DNA of 11,957 bases from Ochromonadaceae sp. CCMP2298 (lineage: Eukaryota > Sar > Synurophyceae > Ochromonadales > Ochromonadaceae). This document shows, one piece after another, positions 4,980-11,927 of the stretch. Each line of letters begins with the position of its first letter. Within the stretch, counting starts at the first letter, position 1. A model generated the notes under the pieces. It saw only the letters and a program-made list of their open reading frames with translations. It ran no database searches and had not been told where the DNA came from. Where the stretch lies: positions 1 to 11,957 of the forward strand of contig MU634477.1 of assembly GCA_026770595.1 (NCBI GenBank), in the 5' to 3' direction. Made by a program: the position numbers and the translations under genes.

Positions 4980-7442
4980 ATGGCGCAGAAAGTAGAGGTG
5001 CAGGTTATTGAAGACAAGCTCTTGCTGGAGGGCGTGCTAGATGAGAAGCTGGTAAAAGAAAACGACCTGTCGAGGATAAATGGGGAGTACAACCTGGTCG
5101 AGCTGGCTCCCACCGTGCAGTCTCTGTCGCTGTCCTTCAAGCGCATCGGCCGAATAGAGAACCTGGTCGGGTTCGACAACCTCGTGAAACTGTGCCTGGA
5201 CAACAACTTTATTGAGGAGATCCGCTCCATCGGGCACCTGATCAACCTGAGGTGGCTGGACCTCTCTTTCAACAAGATCAAGAAGATCGAGGGGCTCGAC
5301 AACCTCACGCAGTTGGAGGACCTCTCTCTCTACAGCAACAAGATATCAGTCATTGAGGGGCTGGAGACGTGCTCCAACCTGCAGTGCCTGTCCCTGGGCA
5401 ACAACCGCATCGACTCTCTGGAGCAGATCATCAAATTTAGGCAGTTGAAGAGTCTGCGCATGCTCACCCTCTCTGACAACCCCATCAGCACCAACAACCC
5501 AGACTACCGCAACTACGTCATGGCCTACGTGGACACTTTGAAGTACCTGGACTACGCTTTGATCGACCCGGTCTTGCGTGAGAAGGCGCAGAACGACTGC
5601 CACGACGAGCTGGTGGACATCATCGAGAAGGTACGCCCTATATCCTATTCAACCCTATTCAACCCTATTCAACCCCCCACTATATTGTATATTCCCCTCG
5701 TTCTACTCCGTAATGTGCATTAAACCCCTTCTAAACCTCATCTAATGTACACACCTACACCTACACCTACACCTACACCTACACCTACACCTACACCCAC
5801 ACCGACTACAGGAGTCCGTCATCGCAGAGAAGGCAGCTCGCGAGTCCGCCATGGAGGTGTATCTGAAGAAGCTAGAGGCCGCCTGCGTGCTCTTCGCGCA
5901 CACGATCTTCGACGACCTGTTCGCAGAGGACTCCGACGTGGAGCGGCTGAAGCACATGCCCGGCGTGAAGGAGCAGATCGAGCAGTTCCGCACGGGCTTC
6001 AAGAACGTGTCCGAAGAGTACATCCGCGTGTCCCTGGTAGGTGTAGGTGTTGTAGAATTACTTAAAGGGTCCGTATGTCTTATTATCATAATTCCCTACC
6101 CAAATCTGGTCTTTTCACCTCGAACATACGCTAACTGGTTTTTTTTCTGAAACTTTACACTTTATGGTTTATCTACCTCGGTCTACGGTCTACGGTCTAC
6201 GGTCTGCGGCCTCTCAGGAGAAGTACGAGAAGAAGCGCACCGAGGTGTCTGACTTCGACCGGGCCGTGCGGGACCTGCGCAGTAAAGACGACCTGGACAG
6301 CACGCGCCTGATCGACGGGTTCAACAAGTCCAAGAAGGATTGCGCCGACAAGATCACGCACCCGGCCTCCTCGCTCACCCAGCTGGACTGCATGAAGATG
6401 GTCAAGGGCCTGCAGGACGAGCTGGACCAGGTGTGCGACGAGTTGATGAACATCGAGCTGCGGCAGGTAGGTGTCCGAACTGCATAAAAGTCCGAAGTAT
6501 GTCTTTTTTATCATGATTCCCTACCCAAATCTAGTCTTTTCACTTCGAACACACATACACTAACTGGTTTTTTTTTTTAAACTTTATACTCTATGGTTTA
6601 CCTAAACTCGGTCGGCCCGCCTCTCAGGTGGAGAAGTTCGAGTCGCTCATCGACGACTTCGAGAACCGGCTCAACGATCTGAAAAACGAGGCGCTGGAGA
6701 GCCAGCAGCTGTTCTTCCGCACCATCGAGGACCTGGAGGAGAAGTTCTCCGTGGGCGTGAGGGGAGTGGCAACAGACCTCATCGACCGACTGGCCAGGTA
6801 CGGGTAGAATTACATAAAAGTCCGAAGTATGTCTTTCTTTATTATGTCTTTTTATCATGATTCCCTACCCAAATCTGGTTTCTTCACCTCGAACATACGC
6901 TAACTGTTTTTCTAAAACTTACCACTGTATGGTTTATCTAATCCGGCCACGCCTCTCAGGGAGGAGCTGGCGGAGGACTACCTAGATGAGGAGGCGATGG
7001 GCCTGGTGATCGACAAGGACACATGCATGGGGGTGCTCTCCGCCTCGCACGATATGCACATAGGGCGCATTTTGAAGCGCGAGGACGAGGCGAGGGGCTC
7101 TGAGACCAAGCGCTTCCAAGAGACCATGGCGCAGTACCTCAACGAGGAGAGCGCGCGCAACAGGTGGGTGTCCGATTACCCCTATAGAATTACATTAAAG
7201 TCCCAAGTCTGTCTTTTTATCTGTCTTTTTATCACGATTCCCTACCCAAATCTGGTCTTTTTAACTGAAACTTTACACTTTGGTTTATCTCACTCGGTCT
7301 ACCTCTCAGGGACCGCGTGCTACAGGTGCACGACTTCAGCCGGCAGAGCAAGGCCTCCCTGCACGCGCTGCTCTCCGCAGACGACGAGGACGGCATGGAG
7401 GAGGACGAGATCATTTCGCCCGTGGCCGTGCACCATAAATAG
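4980..7442 (+). CDS. DRC3: Dynein regulatory complex subunit 3 (DRC3/LRRC48)
   Basis: Six exons: 4980-5630, 5812-6036, 6218-6466, 6628-6797, 6960-7163 and 7310-7442. They join in frame (intron phases 0, 0, 0, 2, 2) to give 543 residues, close to human DRC3. Residues about 45-165 hold leucine-rich repeats of the SDS22 type (for example LVKLCLDNNFIEEI, LRWLDLSFNKIKKIEGL, LEDLSLYSNKISVIEGL), closed by an LRR cap around 170-195 (PDYRNYVMAYVDTLKYLDY). The rest is charged and helical. A family-typical C-terminal block, EEAMGLVIDKDTCMGVLSASHDMHI, lies in exon 5. DRC3 (FAP134 in Chlamydomonas) is part of the nexin-dynein regulatory complex, which links outer doublets in the axoneme and tunes dynein activity, so the organism should build motile flagella at some stage. 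The ATG at 4980 follows an upstream in-frame ATG at 4854 whose translation looks non-coding. Introns 2-5 are related in sequence to each other (separate entries). Confidence 0.93.
5631..5811 (+). repeat. DRC3 intron 1 with two different tandem repeats
   Basis: This intron (GTACGC...TACAG) holds three copies of the 10-mer cctattcaac (5644-5673) and seven copies of the hexamer acacct (5751-5792) running almost to the acceptor. It shares no clear similarity with introns 2-5 of the same gene. Confidence 0.9.
6037..6217 (+). repeat. DRC3 intron 2: introner-like family copy A
   Basis: A 181-nt intron starting GTAGGTG and ending CCTCTCAG. It contains the family core attccctacccaaatct, then tcttttcacctcgaacatac, a branch-point-like gctaact, a T run, aactttacac and tatggtttatctac. 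A 7-bp unit (cggtcta) is repeated four times at about 6179-6206, just before the acceptor; the related introns have at most one copy there. It lies between codons (phase 0). Confidence 0.9.
6467..6627 (+). repeat. DRC3 intron 3: introner-like family copy B
   Basis: A 161-nt intron starting GTAGGTGTCCG and ending GCCTCTCAG. It carries cataaaagtccgaagtatgt, the shared core attccctacccaaatct, a ctaactgg site, a long T run, aactttata and tatggtttacc in the same order as the other copies. Phase 0. Confidence 0.9.
6798..6959 (+). repeat. DRC3 intron 4: introner-like family copy C
   Basis: A 162-nt intron starting GTACGGGTAGAATTAC and ending GCCTCTCAG. It shares cataaaagtccgaagtatgt with copy B and cacctcgaacatacgctaac with copy A, plus the common core. 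A small internal duplication of tatgtcttt precedes the core. Phase 2 (between AG and G of an arginine codon). Confidence 0.9.
7164..7309 (+). repeat. DRC3 intron 5: introner-like family copy D (internally deleted)
   Basis: A 146-nt intron starting GTGGGTGTCCG and ending ACCTCTCAG. It shares tagaattacat, aaagtccc, a doubled tgtctttttat, the core attccctacccaaatct, gaaactttacacttt and ggtttatct. Compared with copies A-C it lacks the block holding cacctcgaacatacgctaac and the T run. Phase 2, at the same AG|G type of junction as intron 4. Confidence 0.9.
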
Positions 7443-7652
7443 AAAGCGGTCAATTAGCTCCAGTGTGCGACGTGTATCGTGCTGTGCACTCATAGATTTT
7501 CCTCGAATTCGTAAAACAACCAAAAACCTACTGTGCCCCTGGTCTGCTGAGGGACAATGACTACTGGTATATCTCTGCTTATTGAGGCTATATTACACTT
7601 TAATCAAACTTACTACCCCTTGATCGATTGCACAGCACTCTCCAGCACTGAG
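7443..7652. other. Convergent 3' spacer between DRC3 and the plastid protein gene
   Basis: About 210 bp lie between the DRC3 stop codon and the stop codon of the minus-strand gene. It is AT-richer than the flanking exons. I see no tandem repeat, hairpin or coding exon in it. Confidence 0.6.
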
Positions 7653-8162
7653 CTACTTCTGCAGCCTCCTGGCTATGTCGTCATAGTTGATCACGGCCCC
7701 GCCCTGCATCAGCTCCATCTGAGACCTCCGCTGCCTCTCAAGGGCACTGTCCTGCGTCACCTCGATGGGATTCAGTCCCATCATATCCCCCGCCCAACCC
7801 GCCCCCAGCAGATTGTTCACAGCGAGGAGGGAGAAGGCCACGGCGAAGCCCACCGCAGTCAGCGGACTCACCCCCAGCAGTCCCAGGCGGATCTGCATAT
7901 CGCTCGGCCCGTTCTCTCGCATCATCTTCTGAATCGACTCCTGGTCTTCGGGACTCAAATCGTCAGGATTGGTGTCCTTGATCCGCTCGAACAGAGACTC
8001 TAACTCTAACTCTTCGCCTTCACCATCATCAACGTCGTCGCTCGGACTGCAGCCCAACGTACGTGCTGGGGATGTGCGACAGATCCGAAGTGAACCGGAG
8101 AAAGCGTTTGCGGAAAGAACAAGGCTGAGAGCAAAGACCACGAGTATGTAGAGGAAGAACAT
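7653..8162 (-). CDS. Plastid-targeted small membrane protein of unknown function
   Basis: A single exon gives 169 residues from the ATG at 8162. Residues 1-20 (MFFLYILVVFALSLVLSANA) are a textbook signal peptide. It is followed by F21 and a short basic, Ser/Arg-rich stretch (SGSLRICRTSPAR), which is the bipartite leader expected for import into a complex plastid. The mature part begins acidic (DDVDDGEGEELELE), then a helical segment (LSPEDQESIQKMMREN), then one strongly hydrophobic segment at about 93-118 with GVSPLTAVGFAVAF and LLAVNNLLG. It ends in a soluble charged tail. An in-frame ATG at 8438 would add 92 residues, but would bury the signal peptide, so I prefer 8162. I do not recognise the family. 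Single-span plastid proteins of this size are often assembly or accessory factors of thylakoid complexes, but that is only a guess. Confidence 0.75.
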   Translation of the reverse strand: MFFLYILVVFALSLVLSANAFSGSLRICRTSPARTLGCSPSDDVDDGEGEELELESLFERIKDTNPDDLSPEDQESIQKMMRENGPSDMQIRLGLLGVSPLTAVGFAVAFSLLAVNNLLGAGWAGDMMGLNPIEVTQDSALERQRRSQMELMQGGAVINYDDIARRLQK

Positions 8163-8681
8163 CGAGGCGAGCGAGGCAGAGGAGAGACAGAGTGGTTCTT
8201 GCTCGATCTCTGCAGTCCTTCTCGGGCTTGGAGATGGCCGGGGAAGGGGTTGGTCCAATAGATGTGCCTCTCTCTGCGCCAGCAGACTGACGTTGTGACT
8301 CCTGACCAGGACGAGAACGTGACCTAGCTTGCAAAAGCTCCCAACATTCAAGAACATCTTTGCTGCAAGCAAGGGGAATTTCCCCTGTTTATTGTACGTA
8401 CTACTGGCTCCTGACTTCTGCACGTTAACCCTTTCCATGAAAACAAAACCTTCCCCCCTAAAATCTGACCCCTTCTGTTTACTAGAATTACCTTCCAGTA
8501 GTGTGAGCTAGGGTCTCCAGCTGAAGGCAAAAGTCACCCAAGCCGAAGCCGACTTCAGCTGGAGGCCCTAGTGTGAGCAGCTTTTCTCCGCAGCAGCTTG
8601 GTCAGTGCTACTGAACGGCGAAGAGATCCGCAGAGTCGAAGCCCGGCGCCACCCTTCTCTCCCCTCTCTGCCTCCCTTCCT
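8163..8681. promoter_or_regulatory. Divergent intergenic region between the plastid protein and FAM221-like genes
   Basis: This 519-bp stretch separates two start codons on opposite strands and should contain both promoters and leaders. The minus-strand frame is open up to 8438 but does not look like protein-coding sequence upstream of the signal peptide. The main structure is the inverted repeat at 8508-8571. Confidence 0.5.
8508..8571. repeat. Inverted repeat, 19-bp arms with one mismatch, 26-nt loop
   Basis: The left arm 8508-8526 (ctagggtctccagctgaag) pairs with the right arm 8553-8571 (cttcagctggaggccctag). The single difference is a T/C change that would be a G-U pair in one RNA orientation. 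The 10-mer tagtgtgagc also occurs as a direct repeat beside the arms at 8499-8508 and 8569-8578. It lies about 110 bp upstream of the FAM221-like start codon. It could be a small inverted-repeat insertion, an RNA hairpin in the 5' leader, or a protein-binding palindrome. Confidence 0.85.
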
Positions 8682-9488
8682 ATGTACGGCTGCCTAACAG
8701 ATCAAGCGGGTATCGAAGGAGGGCTCGCGGTCCACGGAGCTGCTCCCAACGCGCGGGCGAATCTGGCGGCAGAGCTGAACGCTGCCCACGAGTCGCTGTC
8801 CACGGGACTCTACATAACCTGGCAGCCACACCCATCTGCCATCCTCGGCCCCTCTTGCGCCGATGAAGTCAAGAACGGCACAGGGCAGTGCTGCCGAGTG
8901 GGCAGTGCCTCTTCTTGCATGTGTGGCCATGCCCTGTCTGAGCACCAGCCAGTCGCCAACACACGAAGCTCCGGTTACATCAAACCACCCCGCTGTACCC
9001 GGTGCCGCACCTGCGTAGGGTTCAACTATGCCCCTTCATTTCCAGAAGAATGCGGGCAGTGGTGGCTGGCCCGACGAGGTAATTTCGACATCTCCTCCTG
9101 GCGCAGTCGAGTGCGGGAGAAGCCACAAGAGTATTGCTGCATCGGCTGCGAGATCAGCCTCGCAGATCATGAAACCGTCTTCGAGAGCACGCAGAGGAGG
9201 GGAAGCAGGGGGGGCGGGGTTGGTGATGCCTACCTGCCCCTGCAACAAGAAACGGGGGGCGATTCTCTGCGCCGCGCCGCACTAGCAGGACGTGCCACGC
9301 AACCCCCCCGCAACCCCTCCCGGACAGTCAGTGGACCCCCACGCCGCGCACCCCCGCAGATCGCTGCCCCGCTCCCTTCGCGCGATATGGGCAGCAGTAC
9401 TGGAGCCCGCGCATCCGGGCCAGCCCCAGCGTCGAGACGGACTGGCGGCACTGGCGGCACTGGCGGCACTGGTGGGAAGGGGCCCTGA
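8682..9488 (+). CDS. FAM221-family Cys/His-rich protein
   Basis: A single visible exon of 268 residues from the ATG at 8682. The family pattern is clear: LYITW near 43-47, a CMCGHALSEH cluster at 79-88, CTRCRTCVGFNYAPSFPEECGQWWLARRGNFDISSW at about 105-140, and CCIGCEISLADHETVFE at 152-168. These match the CxCGH, PEExGxWWLxRRxxFD and CxxCxxxxxxHETxFE blocks of FAM221A/B, as I remember them. The clustered Cys and His suggest metal binding; the molecular function of the family is not established. The tail (about 170-268) is low-complexity and basic, ending in GGT repeats. Compared with FAM221B, the central Cys/His block between the WR motif and the final CxxC seems to be missing. An upstream exon cannot be excluded, since the ATG has a weak context (C at -3). 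The open frame extends upstream to 8598 without an ATG. Confidence 0.72.
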   Translation: MYGCLTDQAGIEGGLAVHGAAPNARANLAAELNAAHESLSTGLYITWQPHPSAILGPSCADEVKNGTGQCCRVGSASSCMCGHALSEHQPVANTRSSGYIKPPRCTRCRTCVGFNYAPSFPEECGQWWLARRGNFDISSWRSRVREKPQEYCCIGCEISLADHETVFESTQRRGSRGGGVGDAYLPLQQETGGDSLRRAALAGRATQPPRNPSRTVSGPPRRAPPQIAAPLPSRDMGSSTGARASGPAPASRRTGGTGGTGGTGGKGP

Positions 9489-9543
9489 GTGCTGGTGCTG
9501 GTGCTGGTGTTAGTGCTGGTGCTGGTGCTGGTGTTAGTGCTGA
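9442..9543. repeat. Repeat tract spanning the end of the FAM221-like gene, with 24-bp higher-order units
   Basis: Inside the coding end, ggcactggc-type units encode the Gly-Gly-Thr repeats (about 9442-9474). Just past the stop codon, hexamers are arranged as gctggt three times plus gttagt, and that 24-bp pattern is repeated twice exactly (9491-9514 and 9515-9538). Confidence 0.9.
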
Positions 9544-9766
9544 GCGAACGAGTCCCTCTAGTGTACATATCTATATTATATATTATATCATCTAGCTGCT
9601 TCCTGCCCACGAGGTGACCTGCCGTCCTGGTGCACGTAAGGTAGAGCACTTTAGAAGCGTAAGATGTAGAAGCACGATGTACAAGCCAACAGACATTTGT
9701 AACTATTAGACATAAGACGCATATTCAATGAACAAGCTGATAGCTCAGACCCTTAACAGATTAAGT
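9489..9766. other. Convergent 3' spacer between the FAM221-like gene and CTNNBL1
   Basis: About 280 bp separate the two stop codons. After the GCTGGT repeat there is AT-rich sequence (around 9565-9595, with tatattatatattatatc) and no coding exon that I can support. It must hold the 3' untranslated regions of both genes. Confidence 0.6.
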
Positions 9767-11882
9767 TTACTCCTCGAGAGCGATTATACTACTAGCCAGC
9801 ACGGCGCACCACTCGGTGAGGGTTTGCCGGTACTCGTCGTCCAGCTGCTTCTCTTCAGGCGATTTGGATGAGACTTGTGAACTGCTGCTACTGCCCGCAC
9901 CCCCCTCATCCATCTCCTCCGCACGCAGGGTGAGTATAACCCCGCGCACGGTCTCCAGCACCTCGTTGGCTGACAGCTGCTGCACCACCAGCCTAGAGGC
10001 CGCCCTCTTCAAGCAGCCCTCGTCAGATATGCACACGAAGGCCAGGATGACCGACAGCTGCTGCAGGAGGAACAGCCCCCCCTCGAGTCGCTTTGAGTTG
10101 ATGTTCTCGCCCTCGTCGAACTCCGCCAGCTCCTCCTCGTCCGCGCCGCTGTCCACCAGCTCCGCCCTGGTGGCCTCGATCTGCTCATCGGTGAACTCCA
10201 AGAGCCTCGAGTACTTCCCGTACAGCTCCACGCATCTCTCCAGCTTCTCGTGCTCCCGTTCGACGAACTTGTTGAGCAGGCGCGCGGAGTAGTCGTTGTG
10301 CGTGCTGCGGCACAGGTACATGCACAGCTGCGCGAGGATGGATATGGCACTCTCCTCGACGTTCCTCCGCTCGCCCGAGGCCTTCTTCTTCAGAATCTTC
10401 TTCACGCCGCCGCCAGTCAGCAGCGGGAATACGTACTTGAGGCCGCCCACGTCCACAAAGCGCTCGCAGCAGGCCCTGTTCCTGGTCAGCGAGTAGCTCA
10501 AGGCAGTGATGGTGCAGCCCGCTGCGTACTGCTGCTCCTTGAGGCATCTGATGAGCAATTCGAATCCCTCGCACTGCAGGAATCTGCCCTGGTTCTCTCT
10601 GGACTGCAGCACGGCGCACAGGCACAGGAACAGGTTCTCCACGCACTCCTACAGCAGAGAGGGGGGAGGCATGGTTAGGAATAGAAGTAATAGTAATAAT
10701 AGTAGTCATAGTATTAATCGTAGTAATAGTAGTAGTAATCAGTAAGGCGTTAGTAGTTGGGACTGTGGGGACTGTGGGGACTATGGGAACTGTGGGGACT
10801 CACCTGCTCATCGGAAGCGGAGACCTCCTTCTTCCGGTACAAGGCGACGCACTGCAGCAGCGAGTCCATGCCGTCCACCTCGGACAGGGCGCACAGCTTC
10901 TCACCGTTGCGCGGGTCCGCCTCCAGCAGGATGGAGAGCACCTCCGAGGCGTACAGCTTGTTCGCGCCGAAGGTCTTGCCGGCGCAGCGGCGCAGCAGGA
11001 AGGACAGTATGTGCGTCTTGTCGCAGATGGAGACCGCGGACAGGGGGCTGATCTCCACCAGGTTTTCGATGATCGACAGGGAGTTGTGCACGCCCTGCTC
11101 GTCCTCCTCGCTGTCCTGGTCTAGGCGGGACAGATTCTGCACCACCAGCTCCACCCCCTGTCGGGCCGTGAAGGCGTGCACGAAGGTCATGGCCGCCTCC
11201 AACTGCTCCGACACCGCGTCTGCGTCCGTCATCTCCTGGATCAGGTTGACGATGGCGATACTGATGTCTGTGTTCTCGTGCGCCAGCAGACCGAGGATGG
11301 AGTCCACCGCACCTGCGTCTACGAGTATGGGGTACAGCTCGGGCGAGGCCGCCACGGCGAAGAGGTTCTCCACCTCAGCGTGCAGCTCTATCTCGCTGTC
11401 CATGAACTTCTCCGCCTCGTCTGCGTACTTCATGCGCATCTTCTGGTTCTTCGTGATCTTCTTCTCCAGGCTCAGCAGCAGCTGCTTCAGACTGGGTGAG
11501 GGGATGAGAGAGAGGGAGAAGAGAGGGAAGAGTGTCGTTACACTAAGGGAAGATCGAAAGTGCAGTAGTAGCAGCAGCAGGAGTAGCAGCAGCAGGAGTA
11601 GCAGCAGCAGCAGTAGTAGCAGCAGCAGCAGCAGCAGTAGTAGCAGCAGCAGCAGTAGCAGCAGCAGGGGTAGCAGCAGTAGCAGCAGCAGGGGTAGCAG
11701 TAGTAGTAGCAGTAGCAGCAGCAGGAGTAGTAGTGGCAGCAGTAGTAGCAGCAGTAGCAGTAGTAGCAGTGGCAGCTCTCACCTGGTGGCGTCGAGCTGC
11801 TCTATGCCGCTAGCCTCCGCCTCCTCCAACATCCTCTCGATGCCTTTCGCACTGGATGCAGCTCCCTCGTTGTCGGATGCCT
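9767..11882 (-). CDS. CTNNBL1: CTNNBL1 (beta-catenin-like protein 1), ARM-repeat spliceosome-associated protein; N-terminus off the right edge
   Basis: Three exons are visible on the minus strand: 11882-11783, 11491-10804 and 10648-9767, joined in phases 2 and 0. About 555 residues are visible; the whole human protein is about 563, so little is likely to be missing beyond a variable N-terminus. The first visible exon ends IEQLDAT and splices to SLKQLLLSLEKKITKNQKMRMKY, the conserved family start of the ARM-type helical repeats. Further family landmarks are EKFMDSEIELH, LLAHENTDISIAIVNLIQEMTD, NKLYASEVLSILLE, VGGLKYVFPLL, ARLLNKFVE and RLEGGLFLLQQ. CTNNBL1 is a nuclear protein that binds CDC5L of the Prp19 complex and other NLS-containing splicing factors. 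Acidic low-complexity insertions (for example ELVDSGADEEELAEFDEGE and a Ser-rich stretch near the C-terminus) are lineage-specific features. The upstream acceptor (ACTGCAG) lies at 11883, so bases 11883-11957 are read as intron or unresolved upstream sequence. Confidence 0.93.
10649..10803 (-). repeat. CTNNBL1 last intron with 9-bp and AGTA-type repeats
   Basis: A 155-nt intron (donor GTGAGT at 10803, acceptor TGTAG ending 10649). Four 9-bp units of ggactgtgg type with variants (10760-10795) start within three bases of the donor; on the sense strand each reads as a C-rich ccccacagt-like unit. A degenerate agtaat/agtagt run occupies about 10682-10740. Confidence 0.9.
11492..11782 (-). repeat. 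CTNNBL1 intron dominated by an AGC/AGT trinucleotide array
   Basis: This is the longest intron in the window (291 nt). From about 11560 to 11776 it is almost entirely agc, agt, agg and ggc trinucleotides on the plus strand (gct/act on the sense strand). It begins with GTGAGAG and ends CACCCAG. Confidence 0.95.
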
Positions 11883-11887
11883 CTGCA

Positions 11888-11927
11888 GTGAAGGGTGAAG
11901 GGTGAAGGGTGAAGGGTGAACGGTGAA
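11888..11927. repeat. 7-bp tandem repeat (gtgaagg-type, about 5 units)
   Basis: Units of gtgaagg, with a final variant gtgaacg, run just outside the first visible CTNNBL1 exon. On the sense strand they read ttcaccc and end about five bases upstream of the acceptor, so they form a pyrimidine-rich tract at that splice site. Confidence 0.85.

Noticed and set aside
5751-5798. Telomere-like or CRISPR-like array (acacct repeats)
   Set aside because: The unit is continuous with no spacers and is not a standard telomere motif. It lies inside a GT..AG intron of DRC3 ending in a normal acceptor.
8163-8438. 92-residue N-terminal extension of the plastid protein
   Set aside because: It would place the signal peptide and ANA|F motif inside the protein, where they could not direct import.
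11543-11782. Minus-strand Ala/Thr-rich open frame
   Set aside because: It is only the AGC/AGT trinucleotide array of a CTNNBL1 intron, with no start or family support.
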